Origin: Candidatus Eiseniibacteriota bacterium
Lineage (GTDB): Bacteria; Eisenbacteria; RBG-16-71-46; JACRLI01
DNA length: 33,222 nt
NCBI GenBank assembly: GCA_025351485.1
Contig: JANXVU010000152.1
Coordinates: forward strand, 1 to 33,222
Direction: 5' to 3'
Shown here one piece after another: positions 18,752 to 27,046 of this stretch (the first letter of the stretch is position 1; each line of letters begins with the position of its first letter). A program made the position numbers and the translations under genes. Under the pieces are notes generated by a model that made no database searches, was not told where the DNA came from, and worked only from the letters and a program-made list of their open reading frames with translations.

Positions 18752-18789
18752 ACCGTCTCTAGATCGGCGTCTCGATCACCCCGCCCGCC
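18738..18789. other. Inverted repeat across the ada/mnmA convergent ends
   Basis: GGCGGGCGGG (18738-18747) and CCCGCCCGCC (18780-18789) can pair as a 10-bp stem with a 32-nt loop spanning the 7-bp gap between convergent genes. It has no U-tract. It may slow polymerase from both sides, or it may be chance in GC-rich coding DNA. Confidence 0.25.
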
Positions 18790-19844
18790 AGCACCCGGTC
18801 GCCGTCGTACAACACCGCCGACTGCCCCGGCGTGACCGCGCGCTGCGGCGAATCGAATCGCACGTCGAACCCGTCGCCACGGCGAACGGCCGCAGCCGGC
18901 TGGGCGCGGTGCAGATAGCGGATCTGGCATTCCACCCGGCGCTCCTCGCCGTCCGACCAATCCACGAGGTAGTTGGCGCCCGCGGCTCGCAGGCCTGAGG
19001 CCAGCAACTCTTCCTCCAGCCCCACCACCACCGTGTTGGTCCGCGGCTGGAGCTCCACGACGTAGCGCGGACTGCCCACGGAAAGCCCCAGGCCGCGGCG
19101 CTGGCCCACGGTGTAGCGGGCCGAACCGGTGTGGTCCCCCAGCACCTTGCCTTGCGTGTCCACGATCCTGCCCGGGTCCAGCGTGGGCGCCCCGCCGGCG
19201 CGTCCGCGCAGGAAGGACTCCACGTCGCCATCCACCACGAAGCACACGTCCTGGCTTTCCTGCTTGTCCGCGTTGGCCAAGCCCATGGCGCGGGCTTCCG
19301 CGCGGGCCTCTTCCTTGCCCAGATCTCCCAGCGGAAAGACCACCCGGCCCAACCGCTCGCGGCGGATCCCCCACAGCACGTAGCTCTGGTCCTTGGCCCG
19401 CTCCACGGCTCGCAGCAACGCCGGCTCGCCGTCCACTACGCTGCGACGCGCGTAGTGCCCGGTGGCCACCAGGTCCGCGCCCACCTCGAGCGCGCGCTGG
19501 AACAGGAAGTCGAACTTCATGTGGGTGTTGCAGCGCACGCACGGATTGGGGGTGCGGCCGGAAAGGTAGTCGTCCACGAACGGGTTCATCACGTTCTCGG
19601 CGAAGGCCTTCTCGGCGTCCAGGATGTAGTGCGGAAATCCCATGCGCTGGGCCACCCGGCGGGCGTCGCCGATGGATTCCACCGAGCAGCACGGCCGGTC
19701 GGTGGTGCCCTCGCCGAAGCACCACAGCTTTAGGGTCAGGCCCACCACGCGCTCGCCGGCGCGCGCCAGCAGGGCGGCGGCCACGGAACTGTCCACGCCG
19801 CCGCTCATGGCGACGGCGGTGAGGGGCTTCAGGCTTTCGGTCAT
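18759..19844 (-). CDS. mnmA: tRNA-specific 2-thiouridylase MnmA
   Basis: 361 residues. It adds the 2-thio group to the wobble uridine of Lys, Glu and Gln tRNAs, activating the base with ATP and taking sulfur from a cysteine desulfurase relay. The PP-loop SGGVDSS is at 14-20, the two catalytic cysteines are Cys102 (PNPCVRCN) and Cys201 (SQDVCFV), and the TGHYAR motif is at 128-133. The length is normal. The start ATG (19844-19842) overlaps the stop of the upstream cysteine desulfurase as ATGA. That coupling fits the desulfurase supplying its sulfur. Confidence 0.95.
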   Translation of the reverse strand: MTESLKPLTAVAMSGGVDSSVAAALLARAGERVVGLTLKLWCFGEGTTDRPCCSVESIGDARRVAQRMGFPHYILDAEKAFAENVMNPFVDDYLSGRTPNPCVRCNTHMKFDFLFQRALEVGADLVATGHYARRSVVDGEPALLRAVERAKDQSYVLWGIRRERLGRVVFPLGDLGKEEARAEARAMGLANADKQESQDVCFVVDGDVESFLRGRAGGAPTLDPGRIVDTQGKVLGDHTGSARYTVGQRRGLGLSVGSPRYVVELQPRTNTVVVGLEEELLASGLRAAGANYLVDWSDGEERRVECQIRYLHRAQPAAAVRRGDGFDVRFDSPQRAVTPGQSAVLYDGDRVLAGGVIETPI

Positions 19845-21004
19845 CGGTTCCCGGTGTGGGGGGCGAGGGATCGGAGCCGCTCCAGGGCGGCGGGAAGAAT
19901 CTCGAGCACGCGGTCCACCTGGGCCTCGGTCGTGCCGCGGCCCAGGCTCATGCGCACCGCGCTCTGGGCCAGTTCCGCGGAAACCCCCATGGCCGCCAGC
20001 ACGTGCGAGGGATCGGTGGAGCCGGCGGCGCACGCCGCGCCGCTCGAGACCTCGATGCCCTCCATGTCCAGGTTCAGGATCAGCGACTCCCCGTGCACCC
20101 CCTCGAAACAGCAGTTGAGCGTGTTGGGGGTGCGGGGCGCGGCCTGGGCCATGACGTGGATCCCGGAAACTCGCTCAAGGAGGCCCGCCTGCAGCCGGTC
20201 GCGCATCGCGGTCAGCCGGATGGACACTTCGGGCAGTTCGGCCTGCGCCAGCTCGGCGGCCGCGCCCATGCCCACGATGCCCGGCACGTTGAGCGTCCCG
20301 GGTCGCAGCGCCTTTTCCTGCTCGCCGCCAAACTGCACCGCCCGCACCTGCACGCCCTTGCGCAGGTAAAAGATGCCCACGCCCTTGGGCCCGTAGAACT
20401 TGTGCGCGGACAGCGCCAGCGTGTCCACGCCCAGCGCCTTCACATCGATCGGGATCTTGCCGGCGGCCTGCACCGCATCGGTGTGGAACAGGATGCCACG
20501 GGCGCGCAGCTCGGAGGCAAGCTCCGCCAGCGGCTGGATGGTGCCCACCTCGTTGTTAGCCAGCATCACCGTCGCGACCGTGGTGTCCGGGCGGAGCGCC
20601 TCCAGGAAGCGCCGCGGATCCAGCATGCCGTCGGACTCCACGGGGACCAGCGTGACCAGGAAGCCCTCGCGCTCCAGCGCCTCCAGGGTCTGTAATATCG
20701 CGTGGTGCTCGAAAGCGGTCGCCACCAGGTGCCGTCCCCGCTCCGCCCGCAGCCGGGCGCCCCCGAAGAGCGCCAGGTTGTCGGCCTCGGTCCCGCCAGA
20801 GGTGAAGGTGATCTCGCCCGGCGAGGCCCCGATCAGCCGCGCCACCTGGTCGCGCGCCTCCTCCACCGCCCCCCGGGCCTGCTGGCCGAAGAAGTGCACG
20901 CTGCCGGCGTTGCCGAAGGCCTCGGTAAAATAGGGGGCCATGGCCTCGAAGACTTCCGGGGCCACGGGAGTGGTGGCGTTGTGGTCCAGATAGATGCGAT
21001 CCAT
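19841..21004 (-). CDS. iscS: Cysteine desulfurase (IscS/NifS family)
   Basis: 387 residues. A PLP enzyme that converts cysteine to alanine and holds the sulfur as a persulfide. The start MDRIYLDHNATTP is typical; the PLP lysine is Lys202 (LSAHKFYGPKG) and the persulfide cysteine is Cys325 (SSGAACAAGST). The length and flexible Cys loop fit group I (IscS-like). No iscU or iscR is adjacent, and with mnmA overlapping downstream the main job may be tRNA thiolation. The frame stays open upstream, but homology starts at ATG 21004. There is no ribosome site, and a TATACT box sits 8 nt before the ATG, suggesting a leaderless mRNA. Confidence 0.93.
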   Translation of the reverse strand: MDRIYLDHNATTPVAPEVFEAMAPYFTEAFGNAGSVHFFGQQARGAVEEARDQVARLIGASPGEITFTSGGTEADNLALFGGARLRAERGRHLVATAFEHHAILQTLEALEREGFLVTLVPVESDGMLDPRRFLEALRPDTTVATVMLANNEVGTIQPLAELASELRARGILFHTDAVQAAGKIPIDVKALGVDTLALSAHKFYGPKGVGIFYLRKGVQVRAVQFGGEQEKALRPGTLNVPGIVGMGAAAELAQAELPEVSIRLTAMRDRLQAGLLERVSGIHVMAQAAPRTPNTLNCCFEGVHGESLILNLDMEGIEVSSGAACAAGSTDPSHVLAAMGVSAELAQSAVRMSLGRGTTEAQVDRVLEILPAALERLRSLAPHTGNR

Positions 21005-21011
21005 GCAGCAG

Positions 21012-21017
21012 AGTATA
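21012..21017 (-). promoter_or_regulatory. -10 box of the cysteine desulfurase promoter, leaderless
   Basis: TATACT on the minus strand ends 8 nt before the A of the ATG, so transcription would start at or beside it. No good -35 box was found; its place falls inside the left arm of the inverted repeat. Confidence 0.5.
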
Positions 21018-21026
21018 ACACTCAAT

Positions 21027-21218
21027 TTGTGGTTCGAAGAATGTGTCTCGGAAGAATTTGGCTCGGCGTAATCCATTATTCCACTGTGCGTTACGGCTCC
21101 GGACGTCGGAAGTCCGGCGCTGATAGGCGATCTTTGCATGAGTCGAGGGCGGGAACTCGTGTGCCAGCGGCCAGGCGAGGGCCCCCCATTTCTGCCGGAC
21201 ACATTCTTCGAACCACAA
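21027..21218. repeat. 192-bp region bounded by 24/25-nt inverted repeats
   Basis: The left arm (21027-21051) begins TTGTGGTTCGAAGAATG. The right arm (21195-21218) is its reverse complement, with 21 matching bases in a row and one extra base in the left arm before CGG. About 7 of the next 10 inward bases also match. The interior (about 143 bp) shows no convincing gene. It may be a MITE-like element, though no target-site duplication is visible, or a paired regulatory site between the divergent genes. Confidence 0.7.
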
Positions 21219-21225
21219 CCTACGT

Positions 21226-21256
21226 TTCAGATTCGATGCCGGTTTGCCGATATATT
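21226..21256 (+). promoter_or_regulatory. Weak candidate promoter of the aspartyl-protease gene
   Basis: A TTCAGA box (21226-21231) precedes an AT-rich GATATATT (21249-21256). Taking TATATT or GATATA as the -10 puts the start at 21261-21263, again at the ATG. No ribosome site precedes the ATG at 21261. Confidence 0.35.
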
Positions 21257-21260
21257 TGCC

Positions 21261-23114
21261 ATGCGCCAATTAATGAAATGGCTTTGCCTTAGCTCAATTC
21301 TACTTATGCCTGCCGGGCTTGCTCCGCCGGCCGGTGCGGCACCCCTTGGCCTCGAGGAAGTGGTTACCCGGTGGCTCCACGCCCTTGGGGGCGAGGGAGC
21401 GTTGCGGGCCATCCAAGGCACCTACGTTTGGTCCCGGTTCACCAACGGCGACCTCAATGGCCGGAGCGAGGAGTGGAGCACCCTGGATGGGCGTCTCCGC
21501 TCGGTCACCGATTTCAATTCCTTCAAGCGGATCACCGGCTTTGACGGCGCCCACGGCTTCGTAGTGGACGAGAACGGCAAGGTGCAATCCCTTACCGGCC
21601 CCTCGCTGGACCAGCTGCGCGCCGAGAGTTACATCGCCGCCAACGCCGTGTTTTTTCCGGAGCGGGTGAAAGGCACGGCCGGGTACGCCGGCGAGGGCGT
21701 GGTGAACGGCCACCTGTGCCACATGGTGGACCTCGCGGCCGACGGGAGCCACGCGGTCCGGATCTACCTGGACGCCCGCACTTTCCTGCCGGCCTTTGCG
21801 CGGCAGTTCGAGGACGCCGACACCATCTGGACCTTCTACACCAACTACAAGCCGGTAGATGGGGTGATGGAGCCTTTCGAGCTCCGCACCGTCACCTCCG
21901 GCCGCACCGACGAGACCCGCTTCACGGTGGAGGCCCTGCAGCACCTGAAGCAGGCGCCGCCGGCCGCATTCTTCGCGGTTCCGCCGGACACGCTGCGAGA
22001 CTTCGCATTTGATGGCGGGGCCGGCTCCGCGGAAATTCCGTTCGAACTTTGGGACGACCACGTGGTGGTGTTCGCGCGCTCGCACGGCGTGGGCCCGCTG
22101 CCTTTCCTGGTGGACACGGGAGCCGAGGCGAGCGACGTGGATGCGGCCATCGCCCGTTCCTGGCGCATGCTGGACGAGGTCCCCCTGCAGATCCAGGGCA
22201 CAGGCGGGACGCAGAGCGCCACGCTGGCCCGGTTGGACACGCTCTCGCTACCCGGACTCACGCTGGTGGACCAGCGCGTGGTGGCCCTGGATCTTTCCGG
22301 TCTGCGCCCGGCGGGCAGGGCCCTTGCCGGCGTGCTGGGCTATGATTTTCTGAGCCGGTTCGTGGTGAAGTTCGACTTCATGCACGGGATGATGACCGTA
22401 CTGGATCCCGCTTCCGCGCCGGAGAGCGAGGGCGAGGTCGTCCCCTTCAACCTGGATTCGTTCGTTCCGCGCGTGACCGCGATGGTGAACGACTCGATAC
22501 CGGCCCAGTTCCAGGTGGACACCGGGGCGCCAACCACGGCGGTGTTCTTCCGGCCCTTCTGGCAGGCCCACAAGCTGCTCTCCCCCAGGACGGCGCAGCG
22601 CACCGTGGAAACTGCCGGCGTGGGTGGGCGGGCCACCAGCACCCAGGCCCGTTTCGCGGCACTGTCGGTGGGACGGCTGCGGGTGGAAGGGCCGCTGGCC
22701 TACTTCAGGGACAGCGAGGCGGGCGCCACGCGCAGCGTGGACGACGCGGGACTTTTGGGAATGGCTTTCTGGAAGCGCTTCGACGTGACCCTGGACTACG
22801 GTCGCCGTCACATGGTGCTCAAGCCCAATCGTGCCTTTGCGGGCCGCGAAGAGTGCGACATGAGCGGGCTCAGCCTGGCGGCCGTCGATGGACGCGTCAT
22901 GGTGGTCGGCGTGGAGCCGAAGTCGGCGGGCGAAGTGGCAGGAGTGAAACCGGGCGATCTCGTCGCAGGCCCCGACCTCGGGATCTCCGCGACCGACCGG
23001 GTGGCCGCCCTGGAGCGCGCGCTGCGCGCCGGGGACGGCAAGGAAGTGAGCGTGAAGCTGGAGCGTTCGGGGCGCCCGTTCGAAGCGGTGGTGAGGCTCC
23101 GGAAACGCCTCTAG
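21261..23114 (+). CDS. Secreted protein with two retropepsin-like aspartyl-protease domains and a PDZ domain
   Basis: 617 residues. The signal peptide ends near residue 27 (PAGAAP). The N-terminal half (about 30-240) resembles LolA/LolB-like lipoprotein-binding folds. Two clan-AA aspartyl-protease-like domains follow: FLVDTGAEAS with Asp285, later GVLGYDFLSRF; and FQVDTGAPTT with Asp420, later GLLGMAFWKRF. A C-terminal PDZ domain (about 535-615) contains AGVKPGDLVAG. Retropepsins work as dimers with one DTG each, so two DTG domains in one chain could form an internal pair, as in pepsin-like enzymes. It is exported to the periplasm or surface; substrates are unknown. ATG 21273 is a second possible start. 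Confidence 0.85.
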   Translation: MRQLMKWLCLSSILLMPAGLAPPAGAAPLGLEEVVTRWLHALGGEGALRAIQGTYVWSRFTNGDLNGRSEEWSTLDGRLRSVTDFNSFKRITGFDGAHGFVVDENGKVQSLTGPSLDQLRAESYIAANAVFFPERVKGTAGYAGEGVVNGHLCHMVDLAADGSHAVRIYLDARTFLPAFARQFEDADTIWTFYTNYKPVDGVMEPFELRTVTSGRTDETRFTVEALQHLKQAPPAAFFAVPPDTLRDFAFDGGAGSAEIPFELWDDHVVVFARSHGVGPLPFLVDTGAEASDVDAAIARSWRMLDEVPLQIQGTGGTQSATLARLDTLSLPGLTLVDQRVVALDLSGLRPAGRALAGVLGYDFLSRFVVKFDFMHGMMTVLDPASAPESEGEVVPFNLDSFVPRVTAMVNDSIPAQFQVDTGAPTTAVFFRPFWQAHKLLSPRTAQRTVETAGVGGRATSTQARFAALSVGRLRVEGPLAYFRDSEAGATRSVDDAGLLGMAFWKRFDVTLDYGRRHMVLKPNRAFAGREECDMSGLSLAAVDGRVMVVGVEPKSAGEVAGVKPGDLVAGPDLGISATDRVAALERALRAGDGKEVSVKLERSGRPFEAVVRLRKRL

Positions 23115-23117
23115 CCG

Positions 23118-23142
23118 GGGCGGGCGAGCGGACGGCCCGCCC
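23118..23142. terminator. Hairpin between convergent genes, weak terminator candidate
   Basis: GGGCGGGC pairs with GCCCGCCC around a 9-nt loop in the 39-bp gap between convergent stop codons. There is no clear U-tract on either strand. Confidence 0.35.
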
Positions 23143-23153
23143 GGCGGGGCGGG

Positions 23154-23987
23154 CTACTTCTTCGTGGTGGTCTTCTTCGTGGTGGTCTTCTTAGAAGCCG
23201 ACTTCTTTGCGCCCGGCTTGGCCGGGGCCGGCTTGAGCTTGTGTTCCGTGGGCGGCTGGGCCTGGCCCCCCTGGATGGCCTTCAGCTTGCCCAGAAATTC
23301 GGGCTCCTCGGCAAAAAACGCGTACACCGTTTCCAGATTGTCCTGCGCCAGCTTGGACTCCGCGGCGCCGGGTCCCCCGAAGAGCTGCACCGTCTTCCAC
23401 TCCCGCACCGCCTGCCGGTACATCTCCTGCTCGGCGAAGGCATTCCCAAGCATGAAGTGGGCTTCCAGGCACTTGGGGTCGATCGCCAGGGCGTTGCGGT
23501 AATTGTCCATCGCGGTCGCCACGTCGCCGTGGGCGTAGGATGAGTTGGCCAGCTTCACATAGGCGAAGGTGTCCTTGGGCTGGAGCTGGATGGCCTTCTT
23601 GAACGCGGTGGTCGCCAGTCCGATCTTGGACAGCTCGTCGTTCACCGTCCCGATGTTGACCCATGCCTTCCAATACGTGGAGTCCAGGGCCACCACCTTG
23701 TTGAACTGGATCAGCGCCTCGTTGAGCCGCCCCTGGTCGTAGTAGGCGTTGCCCAGGTCGAAGCGAGACTGGAGCCTGGTGCTGTCGGCGGCCACCTTGG
23801 ACTCGAGTTCCTTGATCTGGGCGGAAGTGAACTTGGAGTCGACCCTGGGAACAACCGGGGCCGCCGCGGAATCCGCAGTCGCTACGGGAACGGCCGCGGC
23901 AGCCGGCGGGTCATCGGCCCGGGACGCCGGCGCGAGGGCCAGGAGCATCGCGAGGACGGGCAGGGCAAGGGCAAATCGGGACTTCAT
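23154..23987 (-). CDS. Secreted TPR protein with lysine-rich tail
   Basis: 277 residues. ATG 23987 follows GGAGGTGGA and starts a signal peptide (cut near SRA, residue 24). After an Ala/Val-rich linker come about four TPR units (roughly 75-210; for example LGNAYYDQGRLNEALIQFNK and AYVKLANSSYAHGDVATAMD). The last about 30 residues are rich in Lys, Pro, Ala and Thr and end KKTTTKKTTTKK, like histone-H1-type basic tails. TPRs usually hold partner proteins; the tail may bind anionic polymers such as cell-wall or nucleic-acid material. It follows the PLP gene by 129 bp and has its own promoter candidate. Confidence 0.8.
   Translation of the reverse strand: MKSRFALALPVLAMLLALAPASRADDPPAAAAVPVATADSAAAPVVPRVDSKFTSAQIKELESKVAADSTRLQSRFDLGNAYYDQGRLNEALIQFNKVVALDSTYWKAWVNIGTVNDELSKIGLATTAFKKAIQLQPKDTFAYVKLANSSYAHGDVATAMDNYRNALAIDPKCLEAHFMLGNAFAEQEMYRQAVREWKTVQLFGGPGAAESKLAQDNLETVYAFFAEEPEFLGKLKAIQGGQAQPPTEHKLKPAPAKPGAKKSASKKTTTKKTTTKK
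23157..23192 (-). repeat. 15-nt tandem repeat coding the Lys/Thr tail
   Basis: A 15-nt unit (plus-strand CTTCTTCGTGGTGGT) occurs at 23157-23171 and 23172-23186, with a third partial copy to 23192. Each unit codes for two Lys and three Thr. Such a tract can change length by slippage without shifting the frame. Confidence 0.8.
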
Positions 23988-24051
23988 TCCACCTCCGAAG
24001 GTCAATTCCAGTTTCCGGGGCCCCGGCCGGGCGGGGCGCGAATCGCCGCTC

Positions 24052-24080
24052 AGTTTACCATCGGAAGGCCCGTCGGTCGA
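24052..24080 (-). promoter_or_regulatory. Candidate promoter of the TPR gene
   Basis: TCGACC (24080-24075), a 17-nt spacer and TAAACT (24057-24052) with an upstream TG (extended -10). The start would be near 24045, 58 nt before the ATG. Confidence 0.4.
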
Positions 24081-24116
24081 GGCCTCCCCGTGTTGCTGCT
24101 CCACTGCGCCCCGGGC

Positions 24117-25352
24117 TCACTTCCGGCCGCGAAGGGCCTGGTCCAGGTCGGCGATCAGGTCGGCCGGATCCTCGATCCCGCAAGAGAGGCGCAGCATGCC
24201 GTCCCGGATCCCGGCCTTGCGCCGGGCCTCGGCCGAAACATACAGGTGCGAGGTGAGCGGCGGCTGCGAAACGATCGATTCCACGCCTCCGAGGCTCGGT
24301 GCCAGCCGAACCAGCTTGAGCCGGTCCGCCACCCGGCTCGCGCCCTTCACGCCTCCCCGAACTTCGAACGTCACCATCCCCCCGTAGCCCTTGAGTTGCT
24401 TCTTCGCCAGCACGTGCTGCGGGTGGCTCTTGAGGCCCGGGTAAAGCACGCTGAGCACGCCGGGGCGCCGCTCCAGCCAGCGCGCCACCTCCATGCCCAC
24501 TTCGTTCTGGCGCCTGACGCGAACCGTAAGGGTGCGCATGCCGCGCGCCAGGAGCCACGCCTGGTGCGGGTCGGCCACGCAACCCAGGGTCTTTCGCATG
24601 TTGCGGATCCTGGCGATCAGCGGGCGGCTCCCGCACACCGCGCCGGCGATCAGGTCGGCGTGCCCGCCCAGGTACTTGGTGGCGCTGTGAATCGCCAGCG
24701 TCGCGCCGAATTTCAGGCTCTGCTGGTTGACCGGGGAGGAAAACGTGGCGTCCACCAGGAAGGGCAGCTTGCGCCGCGCCGCCATCCGGCCGAGGCGCAA
24801 AAGATCCAGCACCCGCAGCGTGGGGTTCACCGGAGACTCGGCGTAGACCAGCCGGGTGTTCGCCCGGGCCAGCGCCATGAAGCGGTCCGGATCGGACGGG
24901 TCGCCGAAGCTCACCTCGACGCCGAACCGGGGCAGCACTTCCAGCAGGAAGCTCTGGGCATTTCCGTAGATGGCATCGGAGCTCACCACGTGGTCGCCGG
25001 CGCGCAGCATGGCCAGCAAGGATGTGGTGATGGCGGCCATGCCGCTGGAAAAGAGCAGCGCGTCCCCGGCCTCGTCCAGCGCGGCCAGCTTGCGTTCCAC
25101 GGCCCGCGTGGTGGTGTTCCCATAGCGGGTGTAGAAGTTGCCTTCCTGGCGGCCCTGGGAAATGGCGATCATCTCGCGGGTGGTGCGGGAGCTGAACGTG
25201 GCCGACTGGTAGATCGGCACGGTCAGGCTGCCGGAGTCCGCGTTGCGGGGCTCTCCGGCGTGGACCGCCCGCGTGGCCATGCCCTGCGCGGCTTTCCCGG
25301 CCCGTGAACCTGTCCCGGCACGCCGGGCGCTGCGCTTCTTCACCGGACTCAT
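24117..25352 (-). CDS. Cys/Met-metabolism PLP enzyme (cystathionine synthase/lyase family)
   Basis: 411 residues. Fold-type I PLP enzyme of trans-sulfuration: cystathionine gamma-synthase, beta- or gamma-lyase or methionine gamma-lyase. It shows TRAVHAGEP near the N terminus, YTRYGNTTTRAVE, SSGMAAITT, and the PLP lysine in IHSATKYLGGHAD. The C-terminal APSLGGVESIVSQPP is typical of the family. These motifs do not separate the activities. The start ATG (25352-25350) follows GGAGG and overlaps the upstream gene's stop as ATGA. An N-terminal basic, Arg/Lys/Gly-rich extension of about 25 residues is unusual. Confidence 0.92.
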   Translation of the reverse strand: MSPVKKRSARRAGTGSRAGKAAQGMATRAVHAGEPRNADSGSLTVPIYQSATFSSRTTREMIAISQGRQEGNFYTRYGNTTTRAVERKLAALDEAGDALLFSSGMAAITTSLLAMLRAGDHVVSSDAIYGNAQSFLLEVLPRFGVEVSFGDPSDPDRFMALARANTRLVYAESPVNPTLRVLDLLRLGRMAARRKLPFLVDATFSSPVNQQSLKFGATLAIHSATKYLGGHADLIAGAVCGSRPLIARIRNMRKTLGCVADPHQAWLLARGMRTLTVRVRRQNEVGMEVARWLERRPGVLSVLYPGLKSHPQHVLAKKQLKGYGGMVTFEVRGGVKGASRVADRLKLVRLAPSLGGVESIVSQPPLTSHLYVSAEARRKAGIRDGMLRLSCGIEDPADLIADLDQALRGRK

Positions 25353-26971
25353 CGCGTTCCCTCCGGGCCCCGGCCCAGTTCGTCCAACCTCACCAGGCGC
25401 CGCAACTCGGCCACCAGGGCCGTGCGCGTGGGCCGGGTTTCCCCGAGTTTCCGTGCGAGTCCCGGGGCGTCCAACTCGGCGCCCGGGGCCCACAATTCTT
25501 TCAAGTAAGCGCCCGCCGCCGGCTTCATGAAGTAGTCCGCCCCAAAGCGGGCGCGGAGCTTCGCCTGCAGCATGGCCGAGAGGAACCACGCCTGCAAGTA
25601 GTCCGCCTCCTCCAGGCTGCCGTCGTCCGCCAGCGCGTGGAGGGCGTCGTGGTCGTCCATGGGATAGCGCAGCGCCGATCCCATCTCGCGCAGGTAGGCC
25701 GGGCCGGGCTCCTCGCCCCCCCGGTGAAGCGCCAGCTGGTAGAGGAACTTCCCTGCGAAGCGGCGGATCAGCATCAGCCGCACGAATCCGGCCCGGGCCA
25801 GATACAGCCGGGCGGTGGGTGCGGACATGCCCAGGCGCTCGCCCACCCACGCCGGGTCTTCCAGCAGATACTCGTTCAGGAAGGCCATGCATCCGGGAAC
25901 CGCCCCATCGCCCAGACAGCGAAACTCCAGGCGGTCCTGCCGGGTGCAGGCGGCCCCCTCGGCATCGCCCAGTTCGTGAAAGAGATTTTCGTAGTCGGCC
26001 AAGCCTCCCTGGGGCTTCACCGACACCCGGATGTCGTTGGGCACGCGCACCCGGAAGCACGCGGCGCGGGGATTCTTGAGTTCGCGCGTTTCGGCATCGA
26101 CCAGGATGTTGCGCTGCCGATCCAGATCGATGCCGAGATCTGCCAGGCTTTTGCGCGCCAGGGGGAGCAGCTGCTGCTGCGGAAAGTAGGCGTCGAACTC
26201 CACCAGGCGGTTGAGGCGGACCACGTCGGGGCGCCGCAGCTCCTCCCGCCGGATCCCCAGGCGCGCGCCGCACTCGGCGGTCAGCGCGGAATCGTAAAGC
26301 GTCTCGGTGTCCTTGAGGAATCCGCGCACCTCCTGCTCCAGCTCCTCGTAGCCTCCGCCCGAAGTAGCTCGATAGAAGTCCAACCGGGTGGGGTAGCCCA
26401 GCGCGGCAGCCTCGCGGGCCGTGATCTTCAGCACCTGGCGCCGGAGGGAATCAGCCTGGATCATCACCGAGTCCTGGGCCAGGAAGACGCGCATGCGCCG
26501 GGCGTGGCCCTCGGAGTTGGCGATCAGGGCGCCGCTCTGGAAGAACGGCACGCGCACGGTGTCCACCGCCACGGTGGCGGCAATCTCGAGATTGGCGATG
26601 CTGTCGCGCAGGTCGGCGGTCTTCTGCCGGACGTACTCGCCTTCCACGTAACGGCGGAGGTAGAGGACCGCCTTGCGCTCGCGGGGATTGGCGGCGCGGG
26701 AGAGCGCGCCGCGCACCCGGTCGATGCTGGCGCGGGAAAAGAGGCCCGGGTAGCGGTGGTAGAGATCGGCCGCGTTGGCCTCGTCGCCCCGGGTCCAGCT
26801 GTTCCAGGCGTCCAGGTTGGCGTCCGCCAGCATGGCCTCCGCCTGGGTCCGGATATCCCGCAGCTCATCGCGACCCCCGGCATGCCCGGGCTCGGGCGAG
26901 GCCGGAGCGGCCAGCGCGAGCGCGAGCACGGCGAACACCATCCCGACAACGCTCCGGTGGCGCTGGTTCAT
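25349..26971 (-). CDS. Exported M3/M32-like peptidase homologue with broken zinc motif
   Basis: 540 residues with a signal peptide (about 1-31). The all-helical layout, the DYENLFHELGDAEGAA segment (327-341) and a later AFLNEYLLEDPAW (363-375) match gluzincin carboxypeptidase/oligopeptidase relatives, in which the first segment normally reads HExGH and the later Glu binds zinc. Here the second His is Asp336 (HELGD), so normal zinc binding is doubtful; Glu367 is kept. It may be an inactive relative with a binding role, or it may use Asp as ligand. The start has a strong GGGAGGAAGG ribosome site. It overlaps the next PLP gene by 4 nt, so the two are made together. Confidence 0.75.
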   Translation of the reverse strand: MNQRHRSVVGMVFAVLALALAAPASPEPGHAGGRDELRDIRTQAEAMLADANLDAWNSWTRGDEANAADLYHRYPGLFSRASIDRVRGALSRAANPRERKAVLYLRRYVEGEYVRQKTADLRDSIANLEIAATVAVDTVRVPFFQSGALIANSEGHARRMRVFLAQDSVMIQADSLRRQVLKITAREAAALGYPTRLDFYRATSGGGYEELEQEVRGFLKDTETLYDSALTAECGARLGIRREELRRPDVVRLNRLVEFDAYFPQQQLLPLARKSLADLGIDLDRQRNILVDAETRELKNPRAACFRVRVPNDIRVSVKPQGGLADYENLFHELGDAEGAACTRQDRLEFRCLGDGAVPGCMAFLNEYLLEDPAWVGERLGMSAPTARLYLARAGFVRLMLIRRFAGKFLYQLALHRGGEEPGPAYLREMGSALRYPMDDHDALHALADDGSLEEADYLQAWFLSAMLQAKLRARFGADYFMKPAAGAYLKELWAPGAELDAPGLARKLGETRPTRTALVAELRRLVRLDELGRGPEGTR

Positions 26972-26991
26972 TGCCTTCCTCCCGAATGGAA

Positions 26992-27023
26992 CCGGGCGGA
27001 AAGACCGAAGTCTTCCCGCCCGG
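26992..27023 (-). other. Intercistronic 14-bp hairpin
   Basis: CCGGGCGGAAAGAC pairs with GTCTTCCCGCCCGG with one mismatch and a 4-nt loop, between the S41 protease and the M3/M32-like gene. No U-tract follows on the minus strand, so it may protect or process the mRNA or only partly terminate. Confidence 0.5.
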
Positions 27024-27046
27024 GGTCCGTGTTGGAACAGCGGCCG

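Noticed and set aside
19841-21004. Full ISC iron-sulfur cluster operon
   Set aside because: Only the desulfurase is present, overlapped by mnmA; no iscU, iscA, hscA or fdx gene is nearby.
25353-26273. Upstream extension of the cystathionine-type enzyme
   Set aside because: It is out-of-frame reading of the overlapping M3/M32-like gene; the ATG at 25352 has a ribosome site and an ATGA overlap.
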